A stretch of 64,000 nt of DNA, taken from Paenibacillus sp. P25. GTDB lineage: Bacteria; Bacillota; Bacilli; Paenibacillales; NBRC-103111. Position 1 is the stretch's first letter. Each line of letters begins with the position of its first letter. Below are positions 18,870-28,581 of the stretch, in pieces. The position numbers were made by a program, and so were the translations under genes. The notes beneath the pieces were generated by a model. The model was not told the origin of the DNA. It saw only the letters and a list, made by a program, of their open reading frames with translations, and made no database searches. Location: the NCBI GenBank assembly GCA_024704175.1, contig CP085629.1, positions 2,046,001 to 2,110,000 on the forward strand, written 5' to 3'.

Positions 18870-20171
18870 TTATTGATCATCGGAAATATAATCGAAAATA
18901 ATTTGTACAAACTGCTCCCAATTATCGATAGTTTGGTTAGTATCGTTCCCATGGTCGCGCGTTTCCAGCAGCACCTTGTCTCCGTCCATCCCCATCGCTC
19001 CCATGCTGTAATCGGGCTCCATGCCTCGATATCCTTCCGGAGGAGACAGCTGATCCTTCTCGTAATGGATTTCTTTCGGCTGTTGTCCATCCTTCCTCTC
19101 TTTCTTGTTTATGCTTTTCTTCGCATCTTTCCTCCCCTTCTTGCTGTCTTCGTCGACCTGCTCGCTGTATCCGTCCGTGATCGATGTAAACCATTCGGAT
19201 ATCGTAAGTTCATTCGTTTCATTCTTCTTCTCTTCGCCATTCCATTGGATGTATTTATTAGTGAACACTTTCTCTGTCATCACGCGCCCAGCCATCTCCG
19301 GAACGCTCGGCGACCAACGAATGAAGTTAGCCCGTTCGTTCTCGTTCAGCGATTTGAACATCGAATGAAAATCGGTCCTGCTCATGGTAACTAAGGCATT
19401 CTTCGGACCTTCGTCCGCCTTCGAACCGTTCCACGCACCGAACGTTTCCAAGTAAAGCACAATAAGCCGGATCAGTCCCGCAACCTTCGCATCGTTAATC
19501 TTTTGTTCGGCACCGTCCACATTTGTTTGTCCGAGTAATTCCGTCTCCTTATTGGCCAGTGAATAATTTCTCTTCAAATATTTCTTCATATCCTGCAATT
19601 TAACGCCTTCCGTATGTTGAACCGTCGCTTCCCATGTGTCGTCGTGCACATAAACTTGGTACTTGCCTTTCCATTCCTCACCATTTGCTGTATATCTATT
19701 ATTCGTTTTATTTTTCTTATTGGACATCCTGAAAGCTTCGTTCTTTGCGCTTGTCACTTTCGCTAATGCTTCCTCAACGTTCTCCGACGGCTTAATAACG
19801 AACTCCAACCCATTGCCCGTGTTATTATCCTTAGTCGTTGCCGTATCGGCATCAATGCGAAACTGCTCATTCTCCATCACCTGTTCCTTGGCGGACGCTC
19901 CTAATATAATATTGCCCGTTTCAAACTCAAAGCCGACTTTCCGCTGAATAATGCCGCTATCGGTTCCGGGCGAGGAGACCTTTCGGGAATCCAACTGCCG
20001 TTGTATGAGCATTCCTGTCATTCGATTTCCATACACGCGCTGCATCTGGATAATCGATTGTGGAGCCAGCCCCGTGTATTGTTTCCGCGGCTCAAGCGCG
20101 CCTGCTATCCTCGGTTGTTTGCCGGCGCGGTCATTCGATCTTTCGTGGTTCTCCTTCGTTCTCGTTCCCAT
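18870..20171 (-). CDS. Putative effector with eCIS-cargo-like N-terminal motif
   Basis: 433-residue hydrophilic protein without signal peptide. Residues 43-58 read MQRVYGNRMTGMLIQR. This fits the LQRxxGNRAVxxLLQR motif common in proteins encoded near extracellular contractile injection systems (eCIS) and in DUF4157-type toxins. A second motif IIQRKVGFEFETGN follows at 74-87, then GLEFVIKP at 121-128. The GFEFE...GLEF spacing is reminiscent of amidoligase-type (COOH-NH2 ligase) domains, but I cannot confirm this. The middle and C-terminus are rich in Lys, Glu and Asp (KKGRKDAKKSINKKERKDG). Start at 20171 behind GGGAGGAC; the open frame continues upstream without an RBS. No eCIS structural gene is in the window. 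Confidence 0.5.
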   Translation of the reverse strand: MGTRTKENHERSNDRAGKQPRIAGALEPRKQYTGLAPQSIIQMQRVYGNRMTGMLIQRQLDSRKVSSPGTDSGIIQRKVGFEFETGNIILGASAKEQVMENEQFRIDADTATTKDNNTGNGLEFVIKPSENVEEALAKVTSAKNEAFRMSNKKNKTNNRYTANGEEWKGKYQVYVHDDTWEATVQHTEGVKLQDMKKYLKRNYSLANKETELLGQTNVDGAEQKINDAKVAGLIRLIVLYLETFGAWNGSKADEGPKNALVTMSRTDFHSMFKSLNENERANFIRWSPSVPEMAGRVMTEKVFTNKYIQWNGEEKKNETNELTISEWFTSITDGYSEQVDEDSKKGRKDAKKSINKKERKDGQQPKEIHYEKDQLSPPEGYRGMEPDYSMGAMGMDGDKVLLETRDHGNDTNQTIDNWEQFVQIIFDYISDDQ

Positions 20172-20617
20172 GATTGTCCTCCCTTCGTATCTGCGAGTTG
20201 CCCTCCTTCCGTTCCGGCTGCAGTTTCTCCCCCAGGGATTTCTAATTGCTTTCATTGTAACATAATTTAATCGACAAAAGGGCAGTGATCGGGAGTAGAA
20301 CTTCAACATTCTCAGGATATGGCATTCAATGCCTTGAAGAATTAGCAGCACCGAATATAGGTACACAAGGGTAAATTTCATTGGATGCAGGATTGATGTC
20401 TGCCTATCCCAGCTTTTAAGATGAAGTTGATTAAAAGAAATTCCTTAAAAACGAAATGAATGAATAAACGCCGGGATGCATCAGCCAAGAGTGCAAACTC
20501 TTGTAATGCCCGGCGTCTTTTTTGTGTTCGGGTGGTACTGCTGGTAATGCAAGCTGTCGTGAACGAATGGATAGCCGCTTTCGTCGCACTGGATATCGTC
20601 TCCGCCTACGCGATTGA
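20172..20617. other. Intergenic region between effector-like gene and zwf
   Basis: About 450 bases. It holds a possible extended -10 promoter for the effector-like gene (TATGTTACAAT on the minus strand, -10 at 20254-20259) and the zwf terminator. I see no coding gene. Confidence 0.5.
20468..20530. terminator. Terminator of zwf
   Basis: ACGCCGGG (20468-20475) pairs with CCCGGCGT (20519-20526). CTTTTTT follows on plus and TTTATTC on minus, so it may work in both directions. Confidence 0.7.
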
Positions 20618-22075
20618 TTACCACCATCTATACCCTTGCTCTTCCGGCGACCGGTTCGCTGCTTCAGGACCCATGGAACCCGACGGATACATGTGCAGCG
20701 GTACGAGGCTTTCCTCGAATGCGTCTAATACCGGCTGTACCCATCTCCATGCAGCCTCGACTTCGTTCCAATGAGCGAAATAGGTCGAATCCCCTTCTAA
20801 CGCATCGTGAATTAGGTTCTCGTACGCTTCAGGGACATCTTGGTCGCTGCTGGAGAAGTTGACGGCAATCGGCTCGAGATGGTTGTTATTCATTGGATTC
20901 TTAGCATTTAATTGCAGCGCGACACCTTCATCCGGGTTGATACAGATCGTCAGTAGATTGGGGTGCGGTGTTTCATTTTGGTTCTTATATAAATCGCGGA
21001 GCGGATTTTTAAATTCAATGATAATGCGTGACGATTTCGCCTTCATTCTTTTGCCGGTGCGTATGTAGAATGGAACTCCTTCCCAACACGGATCATCGAT
21101 CCATATTCTCGCGGCAAAAAAGGTTTCGGTCCCTGAAGAAGCATCAACGCCCGGTTCCTGTCTGTACCCAATCACGGCCTGCTGCTGGATTTCACCGGCA
21201 TCATATTGGCCGCGAACGACGTTATTCGCTACCTCTTCTTTCGATAAAGGACAAAACGACTCAATGATTTTTTGCTTCTCCGAACGAATGTTTTGGGCGG
21301 TTATTCGTTTGGGCGGATGCATCGCGATTAACATCAGAATTTGCAGCATGTGGTTCTGGAACATATCCCGAATCGCGCCGGTATGGTCGTAGTAACCGGC
21401 CCGCTCTTCTACACCGACCGTTTCACTTGCCGTAATTTGCACATTCGCAATGTACTTATTGCTCCACAGGGCTTGAAGAATGGGATTGGCGAACTCCAGC
21501 GCTTCCAGGTTTTGAATCATTGGCTTGCCCAGGTAATGATCGATCCGATACACTTCGTCTTCGTCAAAGGAGCGGCTTAGCTTCTCGTTCAGCTCCTGAG
21601 CCGATTTCAAGTCGTGTCCGAACGGTTTCTCTACAATGAGACGTTTCCAGCCTTGAGTGGAACCCAGGCCGCTTTTTTCTATATTCAATGCGATAATGTC
21701 GAAGTACTCCGGTGCAACAGACAAGTAAAACAGCCGATTTTCCGGAATACCCAACTCGCGCTCACGACGCTTTACGAGATCCAGCAACTCCGTATACCCT
21801 TCTTGCTTCGAAACATCTTGCGCTAGATACCGGATGCTGCTCAGAAACGATTTCATATCGGGGGCGCTTTCCGGTTTCCGTCTGGAGAAGGACTGTATCG
21901 ACTGCTCCACCTTTGATTCGAATTCAAGCTCAGTGAAATGTTCTAGTCCCACACCGACAATAGATATAGGGCTCGGGAGCTTGTGATCCAAATACAAATT
22001 GTACAAGGCCGGGAAAATCTTTCTTTTCGCCAAGTCGCCGGTTGCTCCAAACAATACAATCGTCATTGCATCCAA
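20618..22075 (-). CDS. zwf: Glucose-6-phosphate 1-dehydrogenase
   Basis: First enzyme of the oxidative pentose phosphate pathway; oxidises glucose 6-phosphate with NADP to 6-phosphogluconolactone in the cytoplasm. The N-terminal LFGATGDLAKRKIFPALY holds the nucleotide-binding loop. EKPFGHDL and the active-site block YRIDHYLGK are intact, as are VPFYIRTGK and the C-terminal barrel. About 485 residues, full length. The start is the TTG at 22075: GGAGG lies 7 bases before it and the product then begins M-DAMTIVLFGATG as in Bacillus. The open frame itself extends 30 codons further. Confidence 0.95.
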   Translation of the reverse strand: MDAMTIVLFGATGDLAKRKIFPALYNLYLDHKLPSPISIVGVGLEHFTELEFESKVEQSIQSFSRRKPESAPDMKSFLSSIRYLAQDVSKQEGYTELLDLVKRRERELGIPENRLFYLSVAPEYFDIIALNIEKSGLGSTQGWKRLIVEKPFGHDLKSAQELNEKLSRSFDEDEVYRIDHYLGKPMIQNLEALEFANPILQALWSNKYIANVQITASETVGVEERAGYYDHTGAIRDMFQNHMLQILMLIAMHPPKRITAQNIRSEKQKIIESFCPLSKEEVANNVVRGQYDAGEIQQQAVIGYRQEPGVDASSGTETFFAARIWIDDPCWEGVPFYIRTGKRMKAKSSRIIIEFKNPLRDLYKNQNETPHPNLLTICINPDEGVALQLNAKNPMNNNHLEPIAVNFSSSDQDVPEAYENLIHDALEGDSTYFAHWNEVEAAWRWVQPVLDAFEESLVPLHMYPSGSMGPEAANRSPEEQGYRWW

Positions 22076-22386
22076 ATGAATTCCTCCGGTTCTCTCTAAA
22101 TGATCAATCCACTTCACGGGCCGTTTATTTAGCCATTTTCGCCAGATTTGAATGAATCTAATCAAAAAAGGAGAAGAAAGATGCGGTTTGGATTTCCTTC
22201 CCGACCTGCGTCTGCATCCGTTTCAGCTTCACGCGGTGATCATCGTACTCTGGCGCGTAGCAAGGAAATACTTGACCCAACGGAACATTCTGTATACCGA
22301 GGCCGTCATCGCCATGCGCCGCACACACAAAAGCCCATCCGAGCATTCGAATGAGCTTAAAGGAACAGATATCGGCATACGCCGCC
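22076..22386. other. Intergenic region between zwf and ABC permease
   Basis: About 310 bases holding the zwf leader and the 3' end of the transporter operon. An 85-codon frame on the minus strand (22158-22415) overlaps the permease end, has no RBS and no family signature, and is not called. Confidence 0.5.
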
Positions 22387-24096
22387 TTATGATTGGCTTT
22401 TTCTTCCGTAAACAAAATACAAAGTGATCGACGACATGATCATCAAGATGACCGTATAGACCAAGGTTAACGCTTTCGTATCAGCCAAAGCCTGGGCATC
22501 GGTACTGTTTTTTATCACGATCCCAAGAGGCTGGTATAAGGGATGATAAAGGAATACCGTCAGATCGTAATCCGCCAAAATGCCGTTGAAGTTCAAGGCC
22601 AGAACCGCCAGCGTCGAGGGAAGGATGATCGGCAGCAATACCTTCATAAACGTATAAAAAGACTTGGCGCCCAAGTTTTTCGCCGCATCCTCCAGATTGC
22701 TGTCCAAGCTGAAGAAGGAAGCCTTCACCATCCGCAGCGTGAACGGAATGTGCACGATGACATAAGCAAGAAACAACATCCAGACGCTCCCTGCGAGAAT
22801 GAAGTTTCCAATAATGAGTCTTGGCACGTTAAAGGTTACGATAAGCCCAATGGCAATTAATGTCGAAGGCAGCATCCACGGGATCAATAGGGAGTATTCC
22901 AGCGCAAGCGTCCACTTGTTCTTATACTTATGCATCATTCGCGACGCGGCAAGTGCCAATGCCACAACGGCTACCGATGCTGCAGCCGCATACGTAATGC
23001 TCACGAGGTAAGGCTTGAACGCGGACATGCTGGAGAATACGTTAATGTAATTCGTAAGAGAGAAGCTGCTTAAATCCAGTGTCGACGTCGATATGCTGCT
23101 TGAATCCGTAAACGAAAAAACGACGATGAGCACGACGGGTATGACATAAATGAGAAACAAGATGTACGCCAGCACATGAGCGGCAATATTGCCGAGCTTA
23201 TTGTTGATCTTCTGCTTGACCAGTTCCGACTTCACTTTGGACACCGACATGTAATTGCCCTTTCGTTCGAACTGGATCATCAAGGTCAGCAGGATCAAAG
23301 TGGCCAAGCCGAGAATAAGCGCCAGGAGTGCCGCCAAATCTCTGGACGACATACTCTTCGAGAAGGTCAGGATCATGGGGGTGATGGTTTGAAACTCGAT
23401 GCCGCCCAAGATCAAAGGAGCGGACGTTGCAGCGAGGCCCGTTAGAAAGACAAGGATCGTCAGCGCGAACATCGTAGGCTTCAAGACCGGGAGAACAACC
23501 CGCCGCAGTATATAAAAGGTGGACGCCCCCATGTTTTTCGCCGCTTCTACGGTTTGAAAATCAATTTTACGAATCGCATTGCTTAGAAATAAAATATGGT
23601 TTGACGTACAGGCAAAGGTCATGACAAATAAAACGGCCCCGTACCCGTGAAACCAGGTTGTATCGATGGAAGGAAACAGATAAACCAGAAGCTTGGTCAT
23701 AAACCCGGTCTCGCCATATACGAATTTATACCCGGATACCAAGACGACACCGCTATAGATCAGTGTTGTAAAATAACCAAGCCGTAATATTTTCGCGCCT
23801 TTGATATCGAAATATTCGGAGATCAATACCAAGGTGACGCCAACGATATTAACGGTAAACACAAGGGAAACCGCCAGGATGAAGCTGTTATACAAGCTTT
23901 TCATCGCACGCTCGGACGATAACAGCTTCTCTGCCGCACTGAATGAAAGCTTGCCGTCTTTAAAGAAGATTTCGTAATAAATATTCACGTTAGGGTAAAT
24001 CAGTAAAGCGATAATGAACCAAGCAAGCGGCGCGTATAAAATCCATGTGGTCAGATTGACGGATGCCAGCCTGCTTTTTATTCCCTGTGCTTTCAA
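22387..24096 (-). CDS. ABC transporter permease, two fused membrane domains
   Basis: Membrane part of a binding-protein-dependent importer of the ferric-iron/phosphonate/polyamine type. About 569 residues with two homologous halves. Each half carries the cytoplasmic EAA loop that docks on the ATPase: VEAAKNMGASTFYILRRVVLPVLKP and LEDAAKNLGAKSFYTFMKVLLPIILP. Start probably the TTG at 24096, with AGGAGCAGGGGAAG upstream; the open frame reaches 24180. It would overlap the ATPase stop as TTGA if one G were restored to the GGGG run at 24104-24107. Confidence 0.85.
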   Translation of the reverse strand: MKAQGIKSRLASVNLTTWILYAPLAWFIIALLIYPNVNIYYEIFFKDGKLSFSAAEKLLSSERAMKSLYNSFILAVSLVFTVNIVGVTLVLISEYFDIKGAKILRLGYFTTLIYSGVVLVSGYKFVYGETGFMTKLLVYLFPSIDTTWFHGYGAVLFVMTFACTSNHILFLSNAIRKIDFQTVEAAKNMGASTFYILRRVVLPVLKPTMFALTILVFLTGLAATSAPLILGGIEFQTITPMILTFSKSMSSRDLAALLALILGLATLILLTLMIQFERKGNYMSVSKVKSELVKQKINNKLGNIAAHVLAYILFLIYVIPVVLIVVFSFTDSSSISTSTLDLSSFSLTNYINVFSSMSAFKPYLVSITYAAAASVAVVALALAASRMMHKYKNKWTLALEYSLLIPWMLPSTLIAIGLIVTFNVPRLIIGNFILAGSVWMLFLAYVIVHIPFTLRMVKASFFSLDSNLEDAAKNLGAKSFYTFMKVLLPIILPSTLAVLALNFNGILADYDLTVFLYHPLYQPLGIVIKNSTDAQALADTKALTLVYTVILMIMSSITLYFVYGRKSQS

Positions 24097-25120
24097 CCCG
24101 CTTCCCCTGCTCCTTATATTGAAGAATATCGCTCGCCTGGATATAAATCTGAATAACGTCGCCGGCTTTATGCTGAGCAAGTCCGCTCTCCTTCTCGATC
24201 GTCTTCAGGAGCCCACCGCCTTGAATTTCGATTACATATTTGCTGTACAGCCCATAAAACTCCTGATCGACGATCGTCCCCTTCAATGGAATGGCATCGG
24301 TACCCGGGAGAGGAGCCAGGCTCACCTTCTCGTTGCGGATATAGGCTACCTTGCCCGGATCGATCACTTCCTTCAGGCGGCTGTTGCTAATCATCCGCGG
24401 ATCCAGCTTGTTGATATCCCCTATGAAGTTGCAGACAAATTCCGTTTTGGATTGATTATAGACCTCCTGAGGGGTGCCGACCTGCTCTACGATGCCATGA
24501 TTAAATACGGCGATGCGGTCCGATAAAGTCAACGCTTCTTCCTGGTCATGAGTGACATAGATCGTCGTGATGCCGAACTTCTTCTGAAGATTTTTCAGTT
24601 CGTTGCGCAATTGCACTCTAAGCTTGGCGTCCAAATTGGACAAAGGCTCGTCGAGCGCCAAAATACTCGGCTTCAGAACCAAGGCTCTGGCGATAGCTAC
24701 ACGCTGCTGCTGTCCTCCGGACAGCTCGGATACCTTTTTGAAGAGCTGGTCTTCCCGTAAATCCACCTTATGGGCGATATCTCTCACCTCGCGGTCGAGT
24801 TCCGCCTTCGAGGCTTTTTTCACTCGCATGCCGAACGCGATATTTTCATAAACGTTCATCGTCGGAAACAGCGCATAGCTTTGAAACACCATACCGATTC
24901 CACGATTTTCGATAGGTACATGGGTGATGTCCCTGTCGTTTAGCATAACTTGCCCGCTCGTAGGCGTAATAAATCCGACCAGACTGCGGAGAATTGTCGT
25001 TTTCCCGCACCCGGACGGACCGAGGAATGTAAAAAACTCGCCTTCTTGAATATGCAAATTCAGGTTTTTGATGGCATGGAAGTTTCCGAATTTAATTTGA
25101 ATATCCTGAAATGTTATCAT
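23990..25120 (-). CDS. ABC transporter ATP-binding protein
   Basis: ATPase subunit with Walker A GPSGCGKTT, Q-loop VFQSYALFP, signature LSGGQQQRVAIARAL, Walker B ILALDEPLSNLDAK and H-loop VTHDQEEA. A C-terminal TOBE-like regulatory domain follows from about residue 240. As read it runs 107 bases into the permease gene with an atypical tail after DILQYKEQGK. Restoring one G at 24104-24107 would end it at 24093, overlapping the permease start by TTGA, so the last 35 residues are probably artefact. It energises uptake by the neighbouring binding protein and permease. Confidence 0.9.
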   Translation of the reverse strand: MITFQDIQIKFGNFHAIKNLNLHIQEGEFFTFLGPSGCGKTTILRSLVGFITPTSGQVMLNDRDITHVPIENRGIGMVFQSYALFPTMNVYENIAFGMRVKKASKAELDREVRDIAHKVDLREDQLFKKVSELSGGQQQRVAIARALVLKPSILALDEPLSNLDAKLRVQLRNELKNLQKKFGITTIYVTHDQEEALTLSDRIAVFNHGIVEQVGTPQEVYNQSKTEFVCNFIGDINKLDPRMISNSRLKEVIDPGKVAYIRNEKVSLAPLPGTDAIPLKGTIVDQEFYGLYSKYVIEIQGGGLLKTIEKESGLAQHKAGDVIQIYIQASDILQYKEQGKRVESTGNKKQAGIRQSDHMDFIRAACLVHYRFTDLP

Positions 25121-25142
25121 GATGGACTCCTATACCTTTTAT

Positions 25143-25180
25143 TAAAAAACGACTGCATATCGAACCTTCAATATGCAGTC
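25143..25180 (-). terminator. Intra-operon hairpin between binding-protein and ATPase genes
   Basis: A perfect 10-base stem, GACTGCATAT/ATATGCAGTC, with a 10-base loop and GTTTTTTAAT after it on the minus strand. It sits between the binding-protein stop and the ATPase start. A partial terminator here would keep the binding protein in excess over the membrane parts. Confidence 0.7.
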
Positions 25181-25196
25181 TTGTATCATTTCCGGA

Positions 25197-26300
25197 TTAT
25201 TTCATGATCTGCAGTTCAATCTTTTCGACCCATTTTCCAACATTGTTCGCAATGAAGCCCCAATCCAATGGCTGTGCCTTTAAGTTTGCGTAGAGCGCCT
25301 TCACGGAATCATTAGCCTTTGCAGCCGCTTTGGTATTGGCAGGCATGGAATTAAATTTTGCTGCAAACTCGCCTTGTACCTCGGCGGATCCCATCCATTC
25401 GACGAAGCGTTCCGCTGTCGCCTTCTTTTTGGTACCGTTAATAATCGCCACTTGCTCTACAATCATAGGCACACCGATTTGCGGACTAACGATACCCGCC
25501 TTCACCTTGTACTGCTCTTCCTTTTTGCTGAGCGTACCGGAGACCACTGCGCCGAGCGGCGTTTTTCCGCTGGCCAGGTTCGCATAGAAGTCCTGCCCTT
25601 CAACCGCTCGGGCACCGTTATCAAACAGTCGCTTGACTTCATTCCAGCCTTGCTGCGAAATGCCAAGCTCGCCCTTCGGATCCTGGTATCGGGTCAAAAT
25701 CCCCGCAACGACAAGCTGGGGCGTAATTTGTCCGAGCAGGGTTGGAGCCTCATATTTGCCCTTAAATTCCGGATTTTTGTAAAGATCCGTCCAATCCTTC
25801 GGTGCCGTCTCGGCTGTGAAACTTTTCGGATTATACCCTAGCAGAATCGCTTGCTTCACCAGACCGTGGTAAAAACCCTCCGGGTCGTTTAGGCCGGGCT
25901 CGATTTCTCCCGCCCACTTAGGGACGTATTTGGTTAACACGTTTTGCTTTTTCAAATTTTCATAGAGCATATTGTTTAGGCCAAACACCACATCCGCAAT
26001 CGGGTTGTTCTTCTCGGCAATCAATCGATTCGTTAAGTCGGCGCCGCCTGCGCCAACCAGTTCAATCTCGAAGCCGGCGCTTCTGGCTTTTTCAATAATC
26101 CATTCTCCGCGACCGTCGGAATTTGCATTCGTATAAACGATCAGCTTCTCGTTCTTAACCGGTTCCTTCGCTCCGGATGCGGATGAAGATGGCGTGTTGG
26201 CCGGCGCTGCGGCGCTTCCGCCGTTATTGCCGCCACCGCAAGCAGTTACAGCTAAACACATGATCGACAGCAAGGATACACTTACCATTTTTTTTAACAT
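25197..26300 (-). CDS. ABC transporter substrate-binding lipoprotein
   Basis: 367-residue extracellular binding protein. A signal peptide ends in the lipobox AVTACGGG, followed by a Ser/Ala/Pro linker. The mature part (EKLIVYTNANSDGRGEWIIEKA, ADVVFGLNNMLYENLKKQ, GYNPKSF) is the class that includes ferric-iron, thiamine and 2-aminoethylphosphonate binders. It leads the transporter genes and follows a PhnP-like enzyme gene, which favours an organophosphorus or sugar-phosphate ligand. That is inference. Confidence 0.85.
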   Translation of the reverse strand: MLKKMVSVSLLSIMCLAVTACGGGNNGGSAAAPANTPSSSASGAKEPVKNEKLIVYTNANSDGRGEWIIEKARSAGFEIELVGAGGADLTNRLIAEKNNPIADVVFGLNNMLYENLKKQNVLTKYVPKWAGEIEPGLNDPEGFYHGLVKQAILLGYNPKSFTAETAPKDWTDLYKNPEFKGKYEAPTLLGQITPQLVVAGILTRYQDPKGELGISQQGWNEVKRLFDNGARAVEGQDFYANLASGKTPLGAVVSGTLSKKEEQYKVKAGIVSPQIGVPMIVEQVAIINGTKKKATAERFVEWMGSAEVQGEFAAKFNSMPANTKAAAKANDSVKALYANLKAQPLDWGFIANNVGKWVEKIELQIMK

Positions 26301-26334
26301 TGGTTTGACACTCCTTTGGATTTATCCATGATTG

Positions 26335-27153
26335 CTAAATATGAAGAATGAGTCCGTCATAGGCGACCACGACGCCGGCCGGCTTGAAAATCGCTTCAAA
26401 TTCATTGTGCAGAAGCTTCGAATTATGGCTAAAGTGCGTTACGACGATACGTCCGTCCTCTTTCAGTATGTTTTCTTTCCGGAACTCACGCTGAGCCTCG
26501 AGTACCGTCTCGATACACATGTGGTTGCGGTCGCGGGATTTTCCAGTGTATCCGTGCGTGCAGTCGAGTATGGCGCAATCCACATGCTTGTCCTTCAACC
26601 ATGCCCATGTCGCATCCGGGAACCAGCCTGAATCATGACCGTATAGCAGCTTTTTGCCGTCCTTTTCAATCACATACAGCAAGCATGTTTCCATTTGGTC
26701 GTGGTCCGCCAGCGGCGGCGTGACAAGAGCATCGCCCACCGTTATGGTTTCGAAAGGACGCAGCAAATGGAACGCATACCGTTCGCCCACAAAACGGCCG
26801 ATGGCGGCTCGGGTATGGTGCATCACGGCATCGTTCCCATAGATATGAAGCGGATGCTGAAGCCCGTGTGCGATTCCCGTTCTGCGGCACTCCAAATCGT
26901 AAGCGTTATAATGATCGGAGTGCGTATGGGTGACCAGCAGGTGCTCGATGATGCTGAAATCAATGTTATCGCGAAGCGCCTGCATGAAAGAATCCGGCGA
27001 GTAGTCGAATTTAATCACATCGTCAATCATAGCCGAGCTTCTTGTACGAATATTCTTCCCGCCCAGCTCCCGTGCTTTGTTGCAGTACTCACAGCGGCAA
27101 AACGCATTCGGAAAGCCCTCAGCCGCCGCAGTTCCGAGAAAATGAATTTTCAT
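26335..27153 (-). CDS. PhnP-like metallo-beta-lactamase-fold phosphodiesterase
   Basis: 272-residue cytoplasmic hydrolase. The start MKIHFLGTAAAEGFPNAFC is followed by CRCEYCNKAR, the three-cysteine zinc site characteristic of PhnP. The catalytic metal motif HTHSDHYNAYD and later ADHDQ, GHDSGWFPD, LDCTHG and VVTHFSHNS are all present. PhnP opens 5-phosphoribosyl 1,2-cyclic phosphate in phosphonate breakdown. No other C-P lyase gene is here, so this one may act on another cyclic phosphate. Start at 27153 (ATG); the frame opens seven codons earlier. Co-oriented with the downstream ABC importer. Confidence 0.8.
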   Translation of the reverse strand: MKIHFLGTAAAEGFPNAFCRCEYCNKARELGGKNIRTRSSAMIDDVIKFDYSPDSFMQALRDNIDFSIIEHLLVTHTHSDHYNAYDLECRRTGIAHGLQHPLHIYGNDAVMHHTRAAIGRFVGERYAFHLLRPFETITVGDALVTPPLADHDQMETCLLYVIEKDGKKLLYGHDSGWFPDATWAWLKDKHVDCAILDCTHGYTGKSRDRNHMCIETVLEAQREFRKENILKEDGRIVVTHFSHNSKLLHNEFEAIFKPAGVVVAYDGLILHI

Positions 27154-27174
27154 CGTAGCTCCCTCTCTCCGCAT

Positions 27175-28319
27175 CTATAGAACGGATTTTCTCTCTACAA
27201 TCGATGTTTGAATTTTTATCGTAATTTGTTTCTCGTTCGAATGATTGACGCGCTTCATCAGAAGATTAAATGCCGATTGGGCGAGCTGCTCGGTATCCTG
27301 TCTGACCGTTGTCAAAGGAATCGGAGTTAACGCAGACAGGTGAATATCGGAAAAGCCCACAATGGACAGCTTGTCCGGGATCGGGATATTCATGCCGAGC
27401 GCGGTGTATAAGGTAGAAATCGCAACATGATCGTCCCCGCACATCAGGGCGGTCATCTGCGGATTATCGCGAATAAACTGTTCCTGCTCCGGGTCGCTCT
27501 CATTCATGCGGCTTGGGTCACAGGGCACGCTTCTAAAATGAATATATTGCGTTTTTACGGGAATCGCATGGTCGAGCAGCGCTTGGATATAACCTTGGTA
27601 GCGTTCCTCCCGGCTCGTGATATTTTCCATTTCATTGGAGGTGTAACCGATTTCACGATGTCCCTTGTCGATCAAATATTTGGTCATCTGATAGGATCCT
27701 GCGAAGTGGTCGTGATAAACGCAATCGATCTGGACCTCGCGAAAAATCCGGTCGATGATGACTATCGGATACTGCTGCAATTTCAGTCGGAGTACCTGGT
27801 CGCTGCATGTTTTTCGCCCCTGGGGAAATAATACGATGCCGCTGGTTCCCCGTCGACGAGCCTCTGCAGGCAGCGATCTTCGTCGTCTTTACTTTTACTG
27901 ATCTTGAGAATCAGGTCGCAGTCATGCTTGCGCACTTCATTCTCGGCCGCTGCAATAATCCTGGATGTGTAATCGGATATATGCGGCACGATGAGCGCGA
28001 CCTGCTTGGAGCGCCTCTCCTGTGAAGGAGCGAGTTCATTCTCCGGCGAAGTTCGTACGTTGTCAGGCACCGCCTCGTGCTGTCCTGCCAGGAAGGTTCC
28101 CCTTCTCGGCGGCCGGTATACCAGTCCCTGCTCGGCAAGCCGTTCCAGCGCCAGCTTGCTGGTCATCCGGCTGACACCGAACAGCTTTGCCAGCTCTCCT
28201 TCCGAAGGAACGGGATCATGCGGCTGAAGCCGGCGGCTTTGGATGATGCCGAGCACCTTTTCGGCGATTTGCAGGTACAGCTGTTGATTCACTTTTTTGG
28301 TTACTCGTACATTTTTCAA
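27175..28319 (-). pseudogene. GntR-HTH/LacI-type sensor regulator (frameshifted)
   Basis: Regulator built like AraR. The N-terminal GntR winged helix (residues about 10-75: PVPSEGELAKLFGVSRMTSKLALERL) is joined to a LacI/periplasmic-binding-type sensor (VALIVPHISDYTSRII, then MTALMCGDDHVAISTLYTAL, KLSIVGFSDIHLSAL, PLTTVRQD). The break is in the GGGG run at 27848-27851; one more G gives DGGTSGIVLFPQG and a protein of about 382 residues. It stands at the head of the PhnP-like/ABC transporter genes and probably controls them. The sensor type suggests a sugar-like ligand. Confidence 0.8.
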
Positions 28320-28544
28320 TTCAGGTCATCCCTCGTTTTTTTCAAATTGCAACTAGGAATCGCGATCCATATTATTGATCTAGGTTGAAGCATAATATAT
28401 GTCACTGACACATTCAATGGCATATTCATTAATATTTTGTAAACCGAGAAACCAAGCCGTTACCATCGGTGTGAATGAAACGAATTTTATATCAGAGATC
28501 ATTTCACACATTAGGGCACGGAGTTTCGCCGGATCGGGAACAAC

Positions 28545-28581
28545 AAAAAAGCAATAGGGCATCCCATTGGGATGCCCTATT
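28545..28581 (-). terminator. Terminator of the NmrA-like gene
   Basis: A 13-base perfect stem (AATAGGGCATCCC and complement) with loop ATT, followed on the minus strand by GCTTTTTTG. Confidence 0.85.

Noticed and set aside
22158..22415. 85-codon minus-strand frame between the permease and zwf
   Set aside because: Overlaps the permease end, has no RBS and no recognisable motif.
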